Origin: Sphingobium sp052327305
GTDB lineage: Bacteria; Pseudomonadota; Alphaproteobacteria; Sphingomonadales; Sphingomonadaceae
DNA length: 64,000 nucleotides
NCBI RefSeq assembly: GCF_052327305.1
Contig: NZ_CP182486.1
Coordinates: 2,604,001-2,668,000, forward strand
Reading direction: 5' to 3'
The notes under the pieces were generated by a model. It saw nothing but the letters and a program-made list of their open reading frames with translations. It was not told the DNA's origin and did no database searches. Below, piece after piece: positions 1 through 8,376 of the stretch. A program made the translations under genes and the position numbers. Each line of letters begins with the position of its first letter. The first letter of the stretch is position 1.

Positions 1-418
1 TCTCGTGATTGGAGCGGTACTGATACCGGGCGCGGCCGCGCCCAAGCTGGTGAGCAAGGCCATGCTGGCGACGATGAAGCCGGGCGCCGTGCTGGTCGAC
101 GTGGCGATCGATCAGGGCGGCTGCTTCGAGACCAGCCATGCAACCACGCACGCGGACCCGACCTACATTATCGACGGGATCGTCCACTACGCGGTGGCGA
201 ACATGCCTGGTGCTGTGGCCCGGACCAGCACCTATGCGCTCAACAATGTGACGCTGCCTCATGCCCTGCGGATCGCCGACCTTGGCTGGAAAGAGGCGAT
301 GCGACGCGATCCGCATCTGCTGGACGGCCTCAATGTTTGGAACGGGCTGGTGACATGCTCACCCGTGGCACGGGAGCTGGGTTACGACGTGGTGCCGACC
401 GACATCGCGCTTCAATAA
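1..418 (+). CDS. ald: Alanine dehydrogenase, C-terminal part (5' truncated)
   Basis: About 138 C-terminal residues remain; the reading frame is already open at base 2, so the first in-frame GTG at base 5 is an internal Val and not a start. The text matches the end of NAD-dependent alanine dehydrogenase (L-alanine to pyruvate and ammonia): the VIGAVLIPGAAAPKLVS nucleotide-domain segment, the MKPGAVLVDVAIDQGGC strand and the later YAVANMPGAVARTSTYALNN segment are family signatures. It ends with TAA and is convergent with the cysH operon only 45 bases away. The N-terminal half lies outside the window. Confidence 0.93.
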   Translation, partial: LVIGAVLIPGAAAPKLVSKAMLATMKPGAVLVDVAIDQGGCFETSHATTHADPTYIIDGIVHYAVANMPGAVARTSTYALNNVTLPHALRIADLGWKEAMRRDPHLLDGLNVWNGLVTCSPVARELGYDVVPTDIALQ

Positions 419-463
419 GACGGCCGGTATTCAGCCCTGACGGCTTGCAAATGCGCGCCGGGC

Positions 464-1243
464 TTAGAACGCCGGCTGGTTGGCCGGATCGTCCGGGTCC
501 GCAACGGGCGTGGAGACGGTATGGATGCCGCACTCCACCTTGTCCCAGCCGCGCCAGCGTCCGGCGCGCGGGTCCTCACCCGGCATGACCTTGCTGGTGC
601 AAGGCTCGCAGCCGATGGAGAGATAACCCTGCGCCTCCAGCGGATGCCGGGGCAGGTCGTGCGCTTCGAAATAGGCTTCGAGCGCAGCCTTGTCCCAGTC
701 GCCAAGCGGATTGATCTTGAGGCGGCCATCCTCGATCTCAAAGCGGGGCAGGTTCTTGCGAGTGACCGACTGGAACGCCTTGCGGCCCGAGATCCAGGCA
801 TCAAGGCCGTGCTTGGCGCGGGCGAGCGGCTCTACCTTGCGAATTTCGCAGCAGCCATCCGGGTCATAAGACCAGCGCAGGCCGGTCTCGTCCTTCTTAG
901 CGATCACGTCCGGCAGGGGCGTGACCGTGCGGCTGTCGGTAAACTCGAACCGGCGGATCAGAGTGTCACGGTAGTCGAGGGTTTCCGGGAACATCTTGAG
1001 CGTATCGACGAAGATCACCGGCACGCTTGGGTCCGCCTGCGCAACCAGATGCAGCAGTACGGCGCTTTCGGTGCCGAACGACGAGACGACAGCGACATGG
1101 CCGAGCGTGCCCTCTGCGAAGAGAGCTTTGAGCATCTCTCCAGCGCTGACGCCCTCGAAACGGGCGTTCAGGGCATCGGCATCCGCCTGCGTGAAGGCAG
1201 GGCGCACGTCGATGAAGTCGATCTTGCGGGCAGCTTCAGCCAT
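464..1243 (-). CDS. cysH: Assimilatory phosphoadenylyl/adenylyl-sulfate reductase CysH
   Basis: A 259-residue reductase that makes sulfite from activated sulfate in cysteine synthesis. The PAPS-reductase fold is seen from SSFGTES (about residue 54) through the PDGCCEIRKVEPL segment. Cysteines 131-132 plus C212 and C215 form the CC...CxxC set that in the family binds a [4Fe-4S] cluster and is typical of APS-using, plant-type enzymes; catalytic C238 sits in ECGIH. The start at 1243 is chosen because GGAG lies seven bases before it; another in-frame ATG is at 1255. It overlaps the end of the DUF934 gene by eight bases and is the last gene of the sulfur operon. Confidence 0.93.
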   Translation of the reverse strand: MAEAARKIDFIDVRPAFTQADADALNARFEGVSAGEMLKALFAEGTLGHVAVVSSFGTESAVLLHLVAQADPSVPVIFVDTLKMFPETLDYRDTLIRRFEFTDSRTVTPLPDVIAKKDETGLRWSYDPDGCCEIRKVEPLARAKHGLDAWISGRKAFQSVTRKNLPRFEIEDGRLKINPLGDWDKAALEAYFEAHDLPRHPLEAQGYLSIGCEPCTSKVMPGEDPRAGRWRGWDKVECGIHTVSTPVADPDDPANQPAF

Positions 1244-1673
1244 ATGTGGCTCCATGCCGCAGAGCCCAGACCGGCGGGGCTGGATCAGCGGCTTTCTGAT
1301 AAGGGTGTGGGAAGCGCGCGAAGGCCGCTTCCACAAGTGTCTGGTCGAGCGGCGCGTTCGGCGCGAACGCATCGAAACCACAGCGGCGCATATGGCTGAT
1401 CTGATCGATCAGCACGTCGCCAGCCGCGCGCAGCTCGCCTGTGTAACCCGACTCGCGCAAGATGCGCGCCGCCGAATAACCGCGACCGTCACCGAAGACA
1501 GGGAAGGCGACCTCGACCAGCGAAAGCCGATCAAGGAAGGGCAGCAGCACGCGCACATCCTCGCCGGGCTCGATCCGGACAGCCGTCGCATTGGACTGTC
1601 CGAGGAAAGCATCTACGGTCACTGCCGGCTCTTCGTGCGGCTGATCGTCACGCAGGCGAATATACTCAGCCAT
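1236..1673 (-). CDS. DUF934 family protein of the sulfite reductase operon
   Basis: A 145-residue protein of the DUF934 family, which is almost always found between cysI and cysH in proteobacteria and is thought to help sulfite reduction, though no biochemical role is established. The family core is visible as FPVFGDGRGYSAARILR and the later DVLIDQISHMRRCGFDAF. The start at 1673 has a strong AGGAGG ribosome site seven bases upstream, placed inside the end of cysI, and the gene overlaps cysI by eight bases, so translation is probably coupled. A longer reading frame upstream has no such signal. Confidence 0.9.
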   Translation of the reverse strand: MAEYIRLRDDQPHEEPAVTVDAFLGQSNATAVRIEPGEDVRVLLPFLDRLSLVEVAFPVFGDGRGYSAARILRESGYTGELRAAGDVLIDQISHMRRCGFDAFAPNAPLDQTLVEAAFARFPHPYQKAADPAPPVWALRHGATYG

Positions 1674-3327
1674 AAATCGCCTCCTTGAACGGCTCCATAC
1701 CGATGCGCCGATAGGTGTCGACGAACCGCTCGCCCTCGGCGCGCCGGCTGAGATAGAGGTTGGTCGCCTTCTCGATCGCATCGACCACGCCGTCCTCATC
1801 GAAGCCGGGGCCGATGATCTTGCCGATGCTCACGTCCTGCGCGCCTGATCCGCCAAAGAGCAGCTGGTAATTCTCCACGCCCTTCCGGTCCACGCCGAGA
1901 ATACCGATGTGCCCGGCGTGATGATGGCCGCACGCGTTGATACAGCCGGAAATCTTGAGCTTGAGCTCGCCGATGTCGCGCTGCTTCGCAGGATCGGCAA
2001 AACGCTTCGCGATCTTCTGCGCGACCGGGATCGAGCGGGCATTGGCAAGGCTGCAATAGTCGAGGCCGGGGCAGGCAATGATGTCGTTGATGAGATCGAG
2101 GTTGGCAGAACCCAGGCCCGCCTCATCGAGCGCTGCCCAGATCGCGGGCAGATCGCGCACCGGCACATGCGGCAGCACGATGTTCTGCGCATGAGTGACG
2201 CGCAGCTCCGAGAAGCTGTAGCGCTCCGCGAGATCGGCCATCAGGTCCATCTGCGCTGAGGTGGCGTCGCCGGGGATGCCCTCGACGGGCTTGAGGCTGA
2301 CATTGACGATCGCGTAGCCCGGCACCTTGTGGGGTGCGACCTGCGTGTCATGCCAGAGGGCGAAGTCCGGATCACTGCGATCGACTTCGGTCGGCAGGCC
2401 AGCCTCATAGGCGGGTGGTGCGAAGCAGGCGCGGATGCGCTCCAGCTCGGCGGGCGGCGGATCGAGCCCCAGCGTATTCATGTGGGCGAACTCTTCCTCG
2501 ACCTGATGGCGATACGCATCGACGCCGATCTCGTGGACGAGGATCTTAATCCGCGCCTTGTACTTATTGTCGCGCCGGCCGTAGCGATTGTAGACGCGCA
2601 GGCAGGCCTCAAGGTACGAGATGATCTCGCTCTCGGCCACGAAGTCGCGGATTTCCGGCGCGATCATCGGCGTGCGGCCCATGCCGCCACCTGCGAACAC
2701 GCGCGCGCCAATGGCTCCGTCCCGCTCGACCAGTTCCAGCCCGATGTCGTGGAGACGCATGGCGGCGCGATCTTCCGGGCTCGCGATCACGGCGATCTTG
2801 AACTTGCGGGGAAGATAAGTGAATTCCGGGTGGAAGCTCGACCACTGGCGCAGCAGTTCGGCCCATGGGCGCGGGTCCGTCACCTCGTCAGCGGAGACGC
2901 CGGCATATTGATCGGCCGAGATATTGCGGATGCAGTTGCCGCTCGTCTGGATCGCGTGCATCTCCACACTGGCGAGATCCGCCAGAATATCTGCCGCGTC
3001 CTCCAGCTTGATCCAGTTGTATTGAAGATTCTGCCGGGTGGTGAAATGCCCGTAATCCTTGTCGTACTTGCGCGCGATATGGGCGAGCATCCGCATTTGC
3101 ACGGCCGAAAGCGTGCCATAGGGCACCGCAACGCGCAGCATATAGGCGTGGAGCTGGAGGTAGAGGCCGTTCATCAGCCGAAGTGGCTTGAACTGGTCCT
3201 CCGTCATGGCGCCAGCGAGGCGCCGCTCCGCCTGATCGCGGAACTCCGCGACGCGCGCCTCGACCATCGCCTGATCGTAGCTATCGTAGCGATACATGCT
3301 CGGACGTGTGGCCGTGGCAGTCGTCAT
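1666..3327 (-). CDS. cysI: Ferredoxin-type nitrite/sulfite reductase (CysI)
   Basis: A 553-residue siroheme and [4Fe-4S] reductase that takes sulfite to sulfide (six electrons). Two nitrite/sulfite-reductase half repeats are visible: an early HFTTRQNLQYNWI segment and the cluster-binding cysteines C419, C425, C462 and C466 (CPGLDYC and CINACGHHH). Nitrite reduction cannot be excluded from sequence, but the neighbours are all sulfate-assimilation genes. No CysJ-like flavoprotein is present in the operon, so electrons probably come from ferredoxin or another donor. It lies eight bases after the DUF2849 gene. Confidence 0.93.
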   Translation of the reverse strand: MTTATATRPSMYRYDSYDQAMVEARVAEFRDQAERRLAGAMTEDQFKPLRLMNGLYLQLHAYMLRVAVPYGTLSAVQMRMLAHIARKYDKDYGHFTTRQNLQYNWIKLEDAADILADLASVEMHAIQTSGNCIRNISADQYAGVSADEVTDPRPWAELLRQWSSFHPEFTYLPRKFKIAVIASPEDRAAMRLHDIGLELVERDGAIGARVFAGGGMGRTPMIAPEIRDFVAESEIISYLEACLRVYNRYGRRDNKYKARIKILVHEIGVDAYRHQVEEEFAHMNTLGLDPPPAELERIRACFAPPAYEAGLPTEVDRSDPDFALWHDTQVAPHKVPGYAIVNVSLKPVEGIPGDATSAQMDLMADLAERYSFSELRVTHAQNIVLPHVPVRDLPAIWAALDEAGLGSANLDLINDIIACPGLDYCSLANARSIPVAQKIAKRFADPAKQRDIGELKLKISGCINACGHHHAGHIGILGVDRKGVENYQLLFGGSGAQDVSIGKIIGPGFDEDGVVDAIEKATNLYLSRRAEGERFVDTYRRIGMEPFKEAIYG

Positions 3328-3335
3328 GTTGGGTC

Positions 3336-3623
3336 TCAGGCTCTCACAATGGGAATGCTGGTGTCGATCGCGAGATCGGTGCGAACAGTGGGACCGCTCG
3401 CGCGAATCCGCTCCTTGATATGCAGCGGCAGCGGGCCGGATGCGGTCGCTTCCGCCTCGATCTCATAGCCGGCATTGACGTGACGCTCGGCCGTTTCCCG
3501 CGCAAGGATCGCCGCGCCGTCCGCGCCCACGTCCGCCGCGTCATGCACATGGCGGGACCAGCCCGAGCCGGTCCACCAGATGACGTCCCCGGTCGCAAGG
3601 TCGTTGCCGGTCAGAATTTTCAT
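3336..3623 (-). CDS. DUF2849 family protein
   Basis: A 95-residue protein of the DUF2849 family, found between the siroheme gene and cysI in many alphaproteobacteria. The visible start MKILTGNDLATGDVIWW and the DGAAILARETAERHVNAGYEIEA helix fit the family. It overlaps cobA by four bases (ATGA) and is eight bases from cysI, so it is translated within the sulfur operon. No catalytic motif is visible; a role in handling sulfite reductase or siroheme is only a guess from position. Confidence 0.85.
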   Translation of the reverse strand: MKILTGNDLATGDVIWWTGSGWSRHVHDAADVGADGAAILARETAERHVNAGYEIEAEATASGPLPLHIKERIRASGPTVRTDLAIDTSIPIVRA

Positions 3624-4411
3624 GCCTCAGTCTCCAGCGCCGCAAGCGCGGCATAGCCCGCGAAGCGCTCCTGCGCATCGCTGAGCCCCGCGACCTCGCC
3701 AATAACGATCAGCGCCGGGCTCTTCACATTCTCGCGGGCCATGACCGAACCGAGATCGGCAAGCAAGGTGCGGATGGCGCGCGAGCCGTGGCGCGTGCCG
3801 CTTTCCAGAATCGCGACCGGCATGATCGGCGAAACGCCGTCCGCCATGAGCTTGTCCGCAATGTCGTGCGCCGTCGCCACCCCCATGTAGATGACGAGCG
3901 TGCGGCCATGACCGGCAAGGCCGGACCAGTCCTGCTCGGAAAGCCCCTTGCACTGCCCGGCGACGAAGCTGACCGTGCTGGCGGCATCGCGATGGGTTAG
4001 AGGAAGCAGAGCCTCCGCCGCGCAGCCGAGTGCCGCGCTGATGCCTGGCACCACTTCCACCGGCACACCGGCTTCGCGGCAGGCCTGCACTTCTTCGCCG
4101 CCACGACCGAAGATAAAGGGATCGCCGCCCTTCAGGCGAATGACGTCCCGCCCGGCTTGGGCCTCCCGCACAAGCAGAGCATTGATTTCCGACTGCGGCA
4201 TGGAGTGGCGGGCGCGGCTCTTCGCCACGGAGATGCGCTGCGCATCCGCCGAGGCCAGAGCGAGGATTGCAGGATCGACAAGGCCGTCATGGACAATGAG
4301 ATCCGCGCCTGCGAGCAGGGTCGCGGCACGGACGGTCAGCAAATCCGGACTACCAGGGCCGGCGCCGACCAGAAAGACGGTGCCGGGCGCGCGTGAATCA
4401 TGTGTGCCCAT
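3620..4411 (-). CDS. cobA: Uroporphyrinogen-III C-methyltransferase (siroheme synthesis)
   Basis: A 263-residue SAM-dependent enzyme that methylates uroporphyrinogen III at C2 and C7 to precorrin-2, the precursor of siroheme used by the neighbouring CysI. Family motifs are VGAGPGSPDLLTVRA near residue 16, VRLKGGDPFIFGRGGEE near residue 91 and PVEVVPGISAALG. The length is that of stand-alone SUMT, without the dehydrogenase/ferrochelatase half of CysG. It is the first gene of the sulfur operon and must be served by the promoter region at 4412-4497. In the same window hemC and hemD supply its substrate pathway. Confidence 0.94.
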   Translation of the reverse strand: MGTHDSRAPGTVFLVGAGPGSPDLLTVRAATLLAGADLIVHDGLVDPAILALASADAQRISVAKSRARHSMPQSEINALLVREAQAGRDVIRLKGGDPFIFGRGGEEVQACREAGVPVEVVPGISAALGCAAEALLPLTHRDAASTVSFVAGQCKGLSEQDWSGLAGHGRTLVIYMGVATAHDIADKLMADGVSPIMPVAILESGTRHGSRAIRTLLADLGSVMARENVKSPALIVIGEVAGLSDAQERFAGYAALAALETEA

Positions 4412-4497
4412 GAGCGCTAGATGCGACCGTGCCGATCAATCCGCAACCGACGCTTGCTTTAGCGATGCCTAGCGAAACTTGTGCGGGGTCTGTTTAA
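4412..4497 (-). promoter_or_regulatory. Probable promoter region of the cobA-cysH operon
   Basis: This non-coding stretch precedes the first gene of the sulfur operon. On the minus strand the hexamer TCGCTA occurs twice ten bases apart (about 4464-4479), a spacing of one helix turn that would suit a regulator site. I could not assign a clear -35/-10 pair, so the call rests on position. Confidence 0.3.
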
Positions 4498-4518
4498 AAA
4501 TTTGCCCTTGGCAAATTT
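4498..4518 (-). terminator. Perfect 9-bp inverted repeat, likely terminator after astD
   Basis: The arms AAATTTGCC and GGCAAATTT are exact complements around a three-base loop. Read on the minus strand, downstream of the astD stop at 4567, the stem is followed by further T residues, as in an intrinsic terminator separating selO-astD from the sulfur operon. The stem is AT-rich, so a protein-binding site for the sulfur operon is an alternative. Confidence 0.5.
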
Positions 4519-4566
4519 CCGGTCACCGCACCGGCCCGCTCCGCTTCAGCATCGCTGAAGCGCGAT

Positions 4567-5997
4567 CTAGCGGTCAGCGATGATCGGCTCCGACCGGAGA
4601 CCGACCTCAATCGACGCGCGGGGCTGTTCGGCCTCCGACGAGACGACGGGATAGGCGCAGTAATCGGCCGCATAATAGGCGCTGGGCCGATGATTACCCG
4701 ATATGCCCACACCACCGAACGGGGCGGACGAAGAGGCGCCGTTGGTTGGCCGGTTCCAGTTGACGATCCCGGCCTGAACATTGGCCCAGAACTGGTTATA
4801 TTGCTGGGGAGAACCGCCGATGAGCGCCGCCGAAAGTCCATAGCGCGTATTGTTCGCTTCCGCGATCGCCTGCTCGAAGGTCTCGACCCGAACGACCTGA
4901 AGCACGGGGCCGAAAAGCTCGATGTCGGGCCTTTCTTCCATATCGGTAACGTCGATAATTCCGGGCGTAAGGAAGGGCAGGCCGTCGCGCGGCCGGGCCA
5001 GATGCTTGATCGGCTTGCCGCCATTGCTCATCAGGTGAATGAAGTTGTCGGTCAGGCTGTCGGCCGCCCGCATGTCGATCACCGGACCCATATAGGGCGC
5101 GGGGTCCGCATGGGGATGATCAATGACGAGACGATCGGCAAGGTTTTTGAGGTCGCCAACGATCCGGTCATAGAGTGTGTCGCGCACGATCAGTCGCTTG
5201 GCTGCCGTGCAGCGCTGGCCGGCGGAGAGGAAGGCCGACTGTGCGATGAGCGCCACGGCGCTCGCCACGTCTCCGGTGTCCCACGCAATGATGGGATTAT
5301 TGCCGCCCATTTCCAGCGCCAGGATCTTGTCCGGCTGGTCGGCGAAAGCGCGGTTGATCGCGATGCCGGTCTGGGCAGAGCCGGTGAAGAGGATACCGCG
5401 TACGGTGGGGTGAGCGGTTAGCGCCCGGCCGACATCCGGCCCTCCATGCACGCAGCGCACCACGGCTTCCGGCACGCCTGCCTCGTGGTAGAGCTGAACG
5501 AGCATTTCACCGACGGCGGGCGTCTTTTCCGAGGGTTTGAAGACGATGCCGTTGCCTGCAATGAGCGCCGGGACGATGTGTCCGTTGGGCAGGTGGGCCG
5601 GAAAGTTATACGGGCCGAGCACGGCCATGACGCCGTGGGGCTTGTGGCGCAGCGCCTGCTTGGCGCCCACTGCGCCTTCGAGCCGCCTGTGACCAGTGCG
5701 CTCGGAATAAGCCGCAGCGGAGATATCGACCTTGTTGATGACGGCCGCGACCTCCGTCCGGGCGTCCCAGAGGGGCTTGCCGGTTTCGCGGGCAATGAGA
5801 TCGGTCAGCGCCTCTTCCTTCGCGCGCACGACATTGGCGAAGCGGCGCATCGTCTCGATACGCGACGTGATCGACGTTGAGGCCCAGGCGGGCCAGCTCT
5901 CGACCACACGGGCGACTTCGGCTTCCACATCGCTCGCCGCACCCTGCCAGAGCTGGTGTCCGGTCGCCGGTTCGATGGAAATGAGGCGTTCTGTCAT
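4567..5997 (-). CDS. astD: Succinylglutamate-semialdehyde dehydrogenase
   Basis: A 476-residue NAD-dependent aldehyde dehydrogenase; AstD oxidises succinylglutamate semialdehyde to succinylglutamate in arginine succinyltransferase catabolism. The aldehyde dehydrogenase core is clear: VMAVLGPYNFPAHLPNGH near residue 122, FTGSAQTG, catalytic Glu in LEMGGNNP and catalytic Cys in SAGQRCTAAKR. The PYNFPAHLPNGH and NRPTNGASSSAPFGG segments point to AstD over other members. No astA, astB or astE is seen near it, so it is orphaned here. It lies 24 bases after selO on the same strand and may share its transcript. Confidence 0.9.
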   Translation of the reverse strand: MTERLISIEPATGHQLWQGAASDVEAEVARVVESWPAWASTSITSRIETMRRFANVVRAKEEALTDLIARETGKPLWDARTEVAAVINKVDISAAAYSERTGHRRLEGAVGAKQALRHKPHGVMAVLGPYNFPAHLPNGHIVPALIAGNGIVFKPSEKTPAVGEMLVQLYHEAGVPEAVVRCVHGGPDVGRALTAHPTVRGILFTGSAQTGIAINRAFADQPDKILALEMGGNNPIIAWDTGDVASAVALIAQSAFLSAGQRCTAAKRLIVRDTLYDRIVGDLKNLADRLVIDHPHADPAPYMGPVIDMRAADSLTDNFIHLMSNGGKPIKHLARPRDGLPFLTPGIIDVTDMEERPDIELFGPVLQVVRVETFEQAIAEANNTRYGLSAALIGGSPQQYNQFWANVQAGIVNWNRPTNGASSSAPFGGVGISGNHRPSAYYAADYCAYPVVSSEAEQPRASIEVGLRSEPIIADR

Positions 5998-6021
5998 AAG
6001 ACTGCTTATCGCTCCGGGCGC

Positions 6022-7452
6022 TTACCTGAGAATGAACGAAGGGCGGGGCGGCGCACCCAGCGCAGCCCTCATGCGACGTGCCGCCTCAACCTTTTCCATG
6101 AGCGGCGCCCAATCGTCGTCGCGGTCAATGGCGGACCAGATCGCTTCGACCTCTTCGATATGCATCGAACATGGCGCGTCGTCGGACCAATAGCGATGAT
6201 CGAGGTGGTCGGGGACGGGGGTGAGCGCGAGGAATGATCCTCGCGCAGCATTCCATGCTTCGCCGGAAAAATCCGGATGATCGTGCTCGCCGCGTCGCCA
6301 TGCGAGGAAGAAGCGGTCGATGAGGATGTCGCTCCCCATCAGCGCGCGGAGGGCGGCGGAGACGAAAGCGTGCGCGGCTGGTTCGTCCGGCGCGACGTGG
6401 CCGAGGCGCCAAAGAAAGCGGCGGACGAGGCTGGCTTCGTAGAGCGCCGGGAAGCTCTCGAGCGCAGCGATCAAAGGATCGCTCTCCGTCAAAGGGCGCA
6501 GGCTCATCGCAAGCTGGGCGAGGTTCCAGTGGATCGCTTCGGCCTGCCGGGAGAAGGCGTAAAGGCCCGTCCGGTCGAAATAGGCGGCAGTGAAGCCCGG
6601 CTCCCAGCGCGGGGTGAAACGCCAGGGACCATAATCGAAGCTCTCGCCGGTCACGTTAATGTTATCGCTGTTGAGCACGCCATGCACGAAGCCGGCGACC
6701 ATGTAGCTGCCGGCGAGGTCGGCGCAGCGCTCAACGGCAGCGCTCATCATCGTGGCGGCGGGATCAGGGCCCGGATCGAGGACAAGCAGTTCACGCAATG
6801 TATAATCTACGAGACGCGCCAGCTCCTCGGTTTGGCCGAGGGCCGCGAGACGCTGGAAGCTGCCGATGCGGATATGGCTGTGGCTGAGCCGCACCAGAAC
6901 TGAGCCGCGTGTAGGAGACGGCTCGTCGCCGCGCTCCAGCGCCTCGCCTGTCTCGATGAGCGAGAAAGTGCGCGAAGTGGAAACGCCCAGCGCTTCAAGC
7001 ATCTCGGTTGCGAGAATCTCCCGTACGCCACCCTTGAGCGTCAGGCGGCCATCGCCGGAACGGCTGTAGGGCGTCTGACCCGATCCCTTCGTGCCCAGAT
7101 CGAGCAGGCGCTCACCCGGAGCGCGTTCCCGCACCTGCGCGAAAAGGAAGCCGCGCCCGTCGCCGATATCGGGATTGTAAACGCGGAACTGGTGGCCGTG
7201 ATAACGCAGGGCGAGCGGCTGCGGCAGGTTGTTCGGCAAAGGCACGAAGCGGCCGAAATGGTCGATCCACTGCGCATCGCTCAATCCAGAAAGGCCAATG
7301 GTCGCTGCCGCGCGGTCATTGCGAAATCGCAGAATATGCTGTGGAAATTCGGCCGCATGAACCGGACTGCTCAGGAAATCGTTGAGCGATTGAATGCACG
7401 GTTCCGGACGATAGCTGGTATCGTCAATGCTGGCTTGCGGGCGGGATGACAT
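6022..7452 (-). CDS. selO: Protein adenylyltransferase SelO (YdiU/UPF0061)
   Basis: A 476-residue pseudokinase-fold enzyme; SelO proteins transfer AMP from ATP to Ser, Thr or Tyr of other proteins and are linked to redox stress. Family motifs are LALRYHGHQFRVYNPDIGDGR, LGTKGSGQTPYSRSGDGR (nucleotide-binding Lys) and GVLNSDNINVTGESFDYGPW with the metal-binding Asn and Asp. The C-terminus reads PPRPSFILR and lacks the terminal Cys (or Sec) found in many SelO proteins. The start overlaps by seven bases the longest start of the divergent hydrolase gene. Confidence 0.93.
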   Translation of the reverse strand: MSSRPQASIDDTSYRPEPCIQSLNDFLSSPVHAAEFPQHILRFRNDRAAATIGLSGLSDAQWIDHFGRFVPLPNNLPQPLALRYHGHQFRVYNPDIGDGRGFLFAQVRERAPGERLLDLGTKGSGQTPYSRSGDGRLTLKGGVREILATEMLEALGVSTSRTFSLIETGEALERGDEPSPTRGSVLVRLSHSHIRIGSFQRLAALGQTEELARLVDYTLRELLVLDPGPDPAATMMSAAVERCADLAGSYMVAGFVHGVLNSDNINVTGESFDYGPWRFTPRWEPGFTAAYFDRTGLYAFSRQAEAIHWNLAQLAMSLRPLTESDPLIAALESFPALYEASLVRRFLWRLGHVAPDEPAAHAFVSAALRALMGSDILIDRFFLAWRRGEHDHPDFSGEAWNAARGSFLALTPVPDHLDHRYWSDDAPCSMHIEEVEAIWSAIDRDDDWAPLMEKVEAARRMRAALGAPPRPSFILR

Positions 7453-8363
7453 GCGGCAATATGTTGGCGTGGAGTGGAAAGGATCAAGCGTTGGCCGCCT
7501 ATGAGGACAAATACTGGTGGTCGCACGACGGGCTAAGGCTGCATTATCGCGATTATGCAGGCCGAAACGACCGTCCGCCGATTCTTTGCCTACCGGGCCT
7601 CACACGCAATGCGCGCGACTTCGCGCCGGTTGCGGAGCGCTTGGCGGGAGAGTGGCGTATCCTTTCGATCGAGCTGCGCGGCCGAGGTGAAAGCGCCTAT
7701 GCCAAAGATCCGATGACCTATGTGCCGCTCGTCTATCTGCAGGACATAGACAAGCTGCTCGATGAGCTGGCGCTCCCGAATTTCGTGGGCTTCGGCACCT
7801 CACTCGGCGGTATCATGCTGATGTTGCTCGGTTCGACCGGGCGTGAGCGAATGGTTGGGGCGCTCATCAACGATATTGGCCCGCATATCGACGCGGCCGG
7901 GCTGGAGCGCATCCGCACCAATATGGGCGGTGCGAGCTCGTATGCGACGTGGGTGCACGCAGCGCGCGCCATCGCCGAAGCGGACGCGGCTATCTATCCC
8001 GACTATGATCTGGAAGACTGGCTCGCTTACGCGAAGCGGCGGTTCCGCCTGACCAGTCAGGGGCGAATCGTTCCCGACTATGACCAGCGGATCGCGGAGC
8101 CGTTCCGGGTGCCCGGCGGAGAGGCGGGCGTCGATCTCTGGCCGGCCTTCGAGGCGATGCGAGGCATGCCTCTTGCCCTCGTGCACGGCGCTCTCTCCGA
8201 CTTGCTGAGCGACGCGACCGTGCAGGAGATGAAACGCCGCGTGCCTGATCTCGACGTGGCCACGGTGCCCCGCACGGGCCATGCACCCGTACTCGACGAG
8301 CCGGAAGCCGCCGCCGCGATCGACCGTCTGCTCGCGCGCGTCAGCGCGGCCGGCACGACATAG
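7446..8363 (+). CDS. Alpha/beta hydrolase family protein
   Basis: A protein of up to 305 residues with the alpha/beta hydrolase fold. The oxyanion-loop segment ILCLPGLTRNARDF, the nucleophile elbow GFGTSLGG (Ser) and a late TGHAPVLDEPE (His) supply the expected triad parts. The substrate cannot be named. The longest start overlaps the divergent selO start; an ATG at 7461 (MLAWSGK) would avoid the overlap and still leave the whole fold, so the true start is uncertain. It is 13 bases before the glycosyltransferase gene and may be co-transcribed with it. Confidence 0.85.
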   Translation: MTCGNMLAWSGKDQALAAYEDKYWWSHDGLRLHYRDYAGRNDRPPILCLPGLTRNARDFAPVAERLAGEWRILSIELRGRGESAYAKDPMTYVPLVYLQDIDKLLDELALPNFVGFGTSLGGIMLMLLGSTGRERMVGALINDIGPHIDAAGLERIRTNMGGASSYATWVHAARAIAEADAAIYPDYDLEDWLAYAKRRFRLTSQGRIVPDYDQRIAEPFRVPGGEAGVDLWPAFEAMRGMPLALVHGALSDLLSDATVQEMKRRVPDLDVATVPRTGHAPVLDEPEAAAAIDRLLARVSAAGTT

Positions 8364-8376
8364 GAAGGCATTGACG

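Noticed and set aside
2329..3468. Long plus-strand frame opposite cysI
   Set aside because: Shadow of the well-supported sulfite reductase; no recognisable motif.
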